Source of the DNA: Apoderus coryli
Lineage: Eukaryota > Arthropoda > Insecta > Coleoptera > Attelabidae
Direction: 5' to 3'
DNA length: 64,000 nucleotides
NCBI GenBank assembly: GCA_911728435.2
Contig: OU452205.1
Location: 7,756,260 to 7,820,259 of the forward strand
Below are positions 57,201-64,000 of the stretch, one piece after another. The notes beneath the pieces are model-generated. The model made no database searches. It saw nothing but the letters and a program-made list of their open reading frames with translations, and was not told where the DNA came from. Within the stretch, counting starts at the first letter, position 1. Each line of letters opens with the position of its first letter. The position numbers and the translations under genes are program-made.

Positions 57201-57243
57201 GCCACTGATCATGGGACTGGTCTAGTCTTGAAACATGTATGAC
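57201..57243 (+). ncRNA. Hammerhead-like motif, damaged core
   Basis: GCCA, CTGATCA (core G8 changed to C), hairpin GGACT/AGTCT, GAAAC, AT, GTA, TGAC. Flanks match the 42.6-kb and 48.3-kb copies (TATTATATTAAA, AATTCATAGAGATTAG). Confidence 0.4.
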
Positions 57244-59770
57244 ATGGATTAAATATTATTATATTAAATTTAATTCATAGAGATTAGGCTTTTATTTCAA
57301 TACTGTACTTGTAATAAATCACCTTGTGTGTTTCTTTTACCGACGAATTGGCAACAGCACGACACACACCACATTCGCTTGTTTTTTTTTCTACCCTCCC
57401 TGCGTATCCCCTCCAGATTAATACAGAATTTCATCAATTTCTCTCTCTGACAATACAGCATTGCCGCTGCATTTCTGTTGCAAATGATCTAAATAATTGT
57501 TATACGTTGCGTTTTGTTTTTGATATTAATAAACTACAAAACGGTTTCTGGCTGTGACAATACTGCTCTATGCTTTACACGCTAGTCTACGCCACGTAGT
57601 GGCAGGCATACTTAGAGATGTTCTGATTTTAATGCATTGGGCTGACTATCTATTGTGTAGATTAATCTTTGTTTACGGACACAAAATCATTTTATAATTA
57701 CATTTACGTAAAAGGAGATTCAAGTCAATTAAATCGTCGTTCATGAATAATTAATTTTTTTCTTTGGGATTTTCGATTTGTTAAACATTTTCGTTCTTCG
57801 AGTGATATTCTAAGGATTGAGACTGTTTTTGCCAAATATTTAGGATAATCCGGAAAAATAAATGGACACGCATAGGGTTTAAGTTTAAGTTTATAGGGAA
57901 TTTTTGTTAAAGTTCCATCCGGTTGAATATAATAATTATCCTACCGTATAATTTGGCTCTCAGGAAAGTGTTTAGAACAAGCTACCGCGATCTTTGACGG
58001 GTTAAAATTAGATCTAGGAATAGCCTGTAAACATTTCTGGTAAATTATTAAGTTTGGGAAATTGAAAAACTGTTATTAGTTTTCTATTTTGCTCTTATTT
58101 TAATGCGCTATTATAATTGGATTTACATCCAGGTATACAGCACATTGAAGGCATATTAAAATCGACTAAGAACCAAGAATCAGAAATAAAAAAATCAGGT
58201 ACTTAACTAAGAATCCAGGTGAATTTATTATATATATTATAGATAACACAACCTCGAGCTAAAATCTAGTATTAATTAATTAATATTATTTTATTAAACG
58301 AACAGAACAAATAGCTATAAACGATTAAATTTTATTTATAAAAATAGCGATATAAAACTAAACTAATTTTTCTTAATTATAATAGATAATGATTATGCGT
58401 CAGATCTAAATTAACAAAATATAAGTACTTACTTCTTCATCTAAATTTCATTATATTTATTGTACTTTGTTCCATCCGTCGTCCGTTGAACGCTATTTGG
58501 ATCTTAAAAATTTTTAACTACATTCTTAATTGTGATTATTGAAGAAATTCTTCTTCGTGAATATAATGACGCCTCTTAAAGAACTAGGATGATTTGAAAA
58601 GAACGATCACACTATTTGATATTTAATTTGTGCAAATTAGTTTATAAAGAATTACGGTTGATGATGATCGTGACTCAATGCTTTTGAAAAGTCTAAGATC
58701 ATCAATAAGGCTTTTTTTGTTCCTCAATAGATCGGAAGATGTCGTCTGTTCTATCATGTGTTGAAACGTTGAAGATAGAGACAAACAAATGACATTTTAG
58801 ACAAAAGAATGAGGTATTCATATCATATAACTGTAGCAGATGAACGGCTATTATAGAATTAAATAGGAGCATATTTTTTCACCTGTATATTTATGCCAAT
58901 GCTTTATCCAAATTGGCATACACTATACTAGACCTGTTCTATACCGCATGTTGTGATGATAAACTAGCGGCCAATTACATTTTATGTGATTATATGATTT
59001 ACAAACAGCTTTGATCCATTATAAATGATTAGATGGATAAATAGTTATTTATGCATAATGCCATATAGCTTATAATTATATGTGATTGAGAATGATCTAA
59101 AAACAAAATAGGCGATGAGGAGCACAACCTACATAATCATAATATCATTAATTTGTAAACTAATGTACTAAATAATGCGGTATAGTCGTATATACGTTTA
59201 ATATAAATGATATAATTACTTGGAGACGCAGGCTAACTAATGAATTTAGACGCTACCGTGGATACTAAGGTGAGAATAGCTACTTAGTTGTAATTTTATT
59301 ACAAAAAAGAACTAAACAATAACTACGTTGTGCCTCAAGCTATGTCTACTTCAGGTTATCCGCAAATAAGATATCAATCAGTTAATCGACAACAAAATAT
59401 TTTAAAATGATTTTTTCAATAAATTGACCACATATTTATGCAAATTTTGGTACTTACAGTAGTATATAATTAACTAGCCATATCTTCTTGTTTATAAAAA
59501 AAATACAAATTTGATAAATTATCTATCTATCCTTCTTAGGATTAAAATTACGTATTATAAATATCTGGATTAGATAGTTTTATAGAAATTTTCAATTTTT
59601 CAGAGGTGGTAAATGGTGACATGTTTTTGAGTGACATTTTAGTACCGCGGTCCTGCAATCAAAATTTGTCAGACCTCAGAAAATGTTTTAAAAATTTATT
59701 GCATTAATTGTTTAAAGATACCTAATTCAAAATACATTTTGCAACATACTTTTGTTTTCTTATACAGGTA
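57244..59770. other. Mostly unassigned; repeat fragment inside
   Basis: 57645-57690 (CTGACTATCTATTGTGTAGATTAATCTTTG) is the inverted counterpart of 54848-54885. The rest to 59770 is AT-rich without a supportable gene. Confidence 0.3.
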
Positions 59771-61053
59771 CAGGGTGTTTCTAAAAGATTCGGCAATATT
59801 TAAGGAGGTGATTTCCCACTATCTATTGTATATACCAATGAAGACCAATAAAGATTATTATTATTTTTTTTCTTGACAGGTTTACTGGTATATATTCATT
59901 ATATATATTTATTTAGCATACTATCAAAAATTCAGACCTGCTGGTGCCATATCTGTCTCGGGCTGGAGACTTTTTACACCGTGCACCAAACTTCATTTAA
60001 TCATTTTGAAGGGGTCATTACAATTTTCCTTTTGTTACGTATAGAGCTCAAAAGTAACATGAGGGAATTTTTCCTATCGAACACCAACGTAGTCTAAAAT
60101 GTATCCATTGAATTTAATAGACGAATATTTGACATTATCTTTTCATAACAACTAGCAATCATAAACTAAGTGATGCATATTATTTTGATTTCTTTTCGTA
60201 ATGTATTGACTTTGATTAATTAAGTTAAATGAAGCAAAAATAAAAGTGCTAACGTCAAATCACAAATTAATTAGAAGAGATATTAATGTAAAATGTGTGT
60301 AGGATACACATATAAAGTGTTTTGTCTTGACTGAATATCTTATGTCAAAACAAATTGCCGCAATTAAAATTTTATCGATAAAAGAATTACATGAACATAC
60401 ACATAATGTGAAATCATGTTTTGGGTGTGACTATGAATTCTTTTTATTTAATGATGGCCATATGTAAGAATTTTTCTAAAAGATATACCTACCTAGACAT
60501 GTTCTAAGATTAAAATACGTCAACCACATCTTTGTATTTTTAATCTCTAACATATAAAGTAGGTGCTTTTGTACTTCGTGTGAGGACAGCCTGAGCATGA
60601 TTTCTCTCATTAGGAATAGGATGGAGGATTTGGAGCATAATTTGGATAATATAATCCATTGATGAATTGATTTGATGCGATGTCTGGAAACGATATAATT
60701 TCGAGGTCTAGAGATCATATCACTCAGGTGAGAGATGTGGCGAATTGTAGTGATGCTGTACTTAATGAGATCCTGGAACGACAAAGACGGGGCGACTACC
60801 ATTTGTGTTTCAAACATTGGCTTGGATAACACGCAAAACCATAAAACTCAGGTTGCTGATTTTTTTGTCTTTTGTGAGACTTGTGCAGTGAGACGATTGA
60901 CGTTCAGGAAGTCTCCTATCGGTAGGCCAAATCGAAACGGACACAGAATGATCAAAATAACGTTGGCTAGCGTGTACGCTATTTCGAGAGTATTTAAGAA
61001 CACAAGTCAACTTAAACCCAAGTGTGTATATAGATATGTAGCCTGTAGACTGA
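59771..61053. other. Mariner-type left end at 59771; otherwise unassigned
   Basis: CAGGGTGTTTCTAAAAG after TA at 59769-59770 is a lone terminus. Overlapping ORFs on both strands at 60476-61064 have no domain I can name; part may be LINE sequence upstream of the RT fragment that follows. Confidence 0.3.
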
Positions 61054-62128
61054 TTGACCGCTGATTTTAGTAGTTATTTAAAAACGTGTATATCCCACCA
61101 ATATGACGATTTTCAGCTATATCATTCTTTTAAAATAGAGAGTTCTCAGGCAGAATGCGATCTTATAAATAACGACTTAAAAATAATATCTGAAGTCTCT
61201 AAGTGGCATGGTTTACATGTGAATCCAAATATAACAAAAAATATGCTGTTTGGTCGAAGCTCTCAAAAACTTTTGAATGAAGATTATTATAAAATTAAAA
61301 TAGATAGTGTTGAAATCTCAACGTCAGACAGTTGTAAGAATCTGGGCGTTCTCATGGATAGGCACTTGCAGTACGAGGATCATGTTGCTAAGCTTTTAAG
61401 ATTGGGATACTGTAAACTTTGTTTATATGTCACAGCATTTATGACTACTGATATAAAATTGAGACTATGTGATACGCTTGTTCTATCTGGATTGTCATAC
61501 TGAGATGTTCTATATTGGTCGTGTCTCACAGTCGCTAACAAAAATAGTTTGCAAAAGTTTCAGAATTCATGCGTAAGATTTTGCTATGGTGTTAGAAAGT
61601 TTGATCATATTTCACCGTATTTTCAGTTGACAAATTGGTTAAATCTAGAAGAACGCTACTTTTTACACATAGCGACACTACTATTTAAAATAAATAAGTA
61701 TATGCAGCCGGAGTATCTATATGCAAAGTTGCAAAGAAATTCTGATATTCATTGCCGAAATACAAGATACCGTATTATTTTTGTTGTGCCTGGACATGCA
61801 ACTGCCTTGTTTCAGCGGTCGTTGTCTATAATGCTGTAAATTTCTTTAATTCTATTCCACAATATGTCAGAGACTGCTCCTCCTTAAACACATTTAAGAG
61901 AAAGGTCAAATTATTTTTAATTGGTAAGAGAAATTGTTTTTTCTATTGAATGTATAATATTGTAATGTATCTGAATTAAATTTTGTTGTTTTTATTATTT
62001 CTTTGTATGGTATGCAAGATTGTGGTTGGATAGAATAGCGCAAGCTAGATCCCGCCACGCTTTTATTTATTATTTGTACATTGTATTTTTTTGACTGAAT
62101 AAAGATGATTATTATTATTATTATTATA
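61054..62128 (+). pseudogene. 5'-truncated LINE (CR1/Jockey group), RT C-terminal half
   Basis: Starts within the RT palm: SHQYDDFQLYHSF, where the catalytic Y-A-D-D has lost its Ala codon, then SKWHGLHVNPNITKNMLF, SCKNLGVLMDRHLQYEDHV, a stop at 61501, LQKFQNSCVRFCYGVRKFDH and a final frameshift into NTFKRKVKLFLI. The 3' UTR ends TGAATAAAGATG plus (ATT)n at 62109-62128, the tail type of this group. Dead. Confidence 0.82.
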
Positions 62129-62149
62129 TGTTGACCGTGGACCAACTAT

Positions 62150-63990
62150 CTTAAAAAAACACTTGCATCTGAAAGTGTTGCTCAGCTCTTTGTCAATGGT
62201 AAGACGTTGGATTTCTGTACTTCTATGGAGGCTCTCAGTGCAGATCTGGTGGCTGTTAGCGAAACCTGGTTGAGAGCTGATCTTCTGTATTCTTCCTCGA
62301 GTCATATACGGTTTATCCTTCAGACAGACGATTTAAGATACTAAAAATTGCGCGTGCTGGGGAGAGGATGGCTGGGTGTTTCAAATGCATTTTTGTCCCA
62401 GAGAATTAATAAACCGGGTCTTGATAATTTAGTGCCACAGATCGATATTGTGTGTAGTAATATCAGTCCATGTGTTTTGTAATTGTATTGTATATACCGC
62501 CGTCGCCGGCGGTGGGAGTTGCTGACCTGGGGCTCTTTTTTGATTGTCATTTCTCGATCTGTTACAGCACAAAAACTTGTTGTTCCAATGTCCTGTCTAG
62601 TAGTGAGTGCTGACGTTAAAAGTCGTTTATAGAATCAATTTTTATTATTAGCCAATCTCGGGCAGTTCGGCCATAATTATAATGCTGGTGGCCTTCTTTT
62701 AGACCTTGTTTTGTCAAACACTAATTGCTCTGTTTTTGGAAGTGATTTTGCTTTAGTGAGGGAGAATCCATATCATCCATGCATAAGCATATATTATATA
62801 CCTGTTTATCTTAATCGCACTGGCAATTTTCCTTTAAATTCTGTCGGTGAGCGTGCGTGCGTGGAAGGCCAATTTTCCGCTGCTTTATGATCGGATACTG
62901 AAGGCGTATTATACCGATTTTTACACTTCAACGGATGTCGACGGAACGTGTGCAGCTTTATACGATGGCCAGCGACGATTCCCTGTTTACTATACAAAAC
63001 AGCTTATTAGTAATATTAGTAAGAAGGAAAGCGTATAGGGACTTACGGCGTTTTGGAACCGAGATCGATGGGGCGCGTTTTAATTGCGTGCTTTGGTCAA
63101 AGTGTTGGCTGATGGAGTTTACTATTCTAGCCCACGAGAGATTGTTGAGACATTCACAAACTTTTTTAGTAGTGTGAATTTGATGTTGGACTTTAATATT
63201 CAAGTGTGACTGATTTACAGCTCCTGATATAATTATTGCAGGTAAGCGACTACATGATAGATTTACTTCTGGAACTGACTGCATTCTTAGTTTTCTGGTG
63301 TTAGGGATTGCATCTACGTACTTTCGGACTCTTGAATACTTCCCGGCTTCATGGAAGATAGTTCGAATCACTCCGTTGATGAAGAGGGGTTCATGAAATT
63401 CGATCTTCAATTACAGACCAGTATCGATTCTCTACAATTTTTCAAAAGTTTTCGAAATTATCCTTTATAATAAAATCTATTCCAACATAAGATTCAGTTT
63501 TTTTTCGGAACAACACGGATATAAGAGTGCTGGTTCTTGAATCTGGCCTGTCTTTCTGAGCAGGTTTGCTGTGCTCTGGATCGTCTATAGCAGGTCGCAG
63601 TCCTTTACACAAGATTTTAGGGCAGCCTTTGGCCGACTAGAACATTTTTTCTATTTCTTCTACTTAAATTTTTCCGATCCTGTTTGTTAGGCAGAATGTG
63701 AGGGAGTCAGATTTACAGAGTATGCACCACCAGAGTGAAATCTAAGCCCCTTATTGTTTAATATCATTTCTGCCGACATCATTAAATCATTTCAATGTAG
63801 CAAATTTGCATATGCTGACGATTTTAAAATCTGGTCTGGTTATGGATGATTTAGATGATTGCATGGCGCTTCAAGATGATGATGATCCTCGTGGTGTCTT
63901 AGTAATAGGCTCTCATTATGAATATACACTCTGAGGTAACACCCTCAGCCGGATGAGACAAGCTAGGCACTTGGGACTGATATTTGGCGC
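62150..63990 (+). pseudogene. Jockey-like LINE with endonuclease and RT, heavily decayed
   Basis: In order across shifting frames: the AP-endonuclease block ALSADLVAVSETWLRADL (about 62220-62280), GGLLLDLVLSNTNC (62690), the linker FPLLYDRILKAYYTDF and RFPVYYTKQLISNISKKE (62860-63035), FRTLEYFPASWKIVRITPLM (63320), FNYRPVSILYNFSKVFEIIL (63405), SPLLFNIISADII (63750) and catalytic FAYADDFKIWSG (63805-63840). Many stops. Block spelling matches the 24.2-kb copy's family. It starts directly after the tail of the preceding LINE and runs off near the window edge. Confidence 0.78.
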
Positions 63991-64000
63991 AGATATGACT

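Noticed and set aside
60476..61064. Genes on both strands
   Set aside because: Overlapping antisense ORFs with no domain; at least the right end merges into LINE sequence.
1..64000. CRISPR array, bacterial operon, provirus or intact LTR retrotransposon
   Set aside because: No spaced identical repeats, no Shine-Dalgarno-led gene clusters, and no paired LTRs with gag/pol/integrase were seen.

Overview
The window is eukaryotic nuclear DNA: AT-rich, spliced genes, no operons. It comes from an arthropod, most likely an insect, judging by R4/Dong, Jockey-like, CR1/L2-like and RTE-like LINEs, a Penelope-like element, DD4xD mariners, piggyBac, PIF/Harbinger and a tRNA-headed SINE. I cannot name the species. 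Nearly every recognisable stretch is a transposable element or its remnant. Host coding sequence is sparse.

Layout. 0-1 kb: a Penelope-like element lacking its RT core (minus) and a hammerhead-like motif. 1.4-5.4 kb: an apparently intact R4/Dong-type retrotransposon (1189-aa ORF) sitting in an AAT microsatellite, the best candidate for a recently active element. 5.9-6.1 kb: a SINE. 6.6-7.75 kb: a complete three-exon gene for a 101-residue secreted protein (minus), with TATA box, phase-matched introns and poly(A) signals. 7.9-8.9 kb: a Harbinger element just upstream of that promoter. 12.05-12.14 kb: a THAP-domain first exon (minus). 14-15.8 kb: a dead LINE (minus). 16.7-19.4 kb: foldbacks and a mariner. 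22-26 kb: a mariner with long TIRs, then a Jockey-like LINE with a piggyBac inserted in its 3' UTR. 26.8-28.9 kb: a mariner exactly at the dyad axis of a palindromic foldback. 31.8-33.3 kb: a DD41D-spaced mariner remnant. 36.6-42.2 kb: a large foldback, candidate host exons, and a 2.76-kb TIR element with split coding exons that may interrupt one of those exons. 44.7-46.3 kb: a second mariner at the centre of a palindrome. 47.8 kb: a second SINE copy. 50.3-54.6 kb: TIR elements, an RTE-like tandem-repeat array and foldback MITEs. 57.7-61 kb: little that I can read. 61-64 kb: two decayed LINEs.

Three patterns stand out. Mariner-type elements have twice landed on the TA at the exact symmetry centre of a palindromic repeat. 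Penelope-type hammerhead-like motifs (CTGANGA - hairpin - GAAAC - GTH) recur at seven or more sites on both strands. Every mariner transposase here is broken, usually by loss of a central block with both ends kept, as expected of non-autonomous copies. I found no rRNA, CRISPR array, bacterial operon or intact virus.
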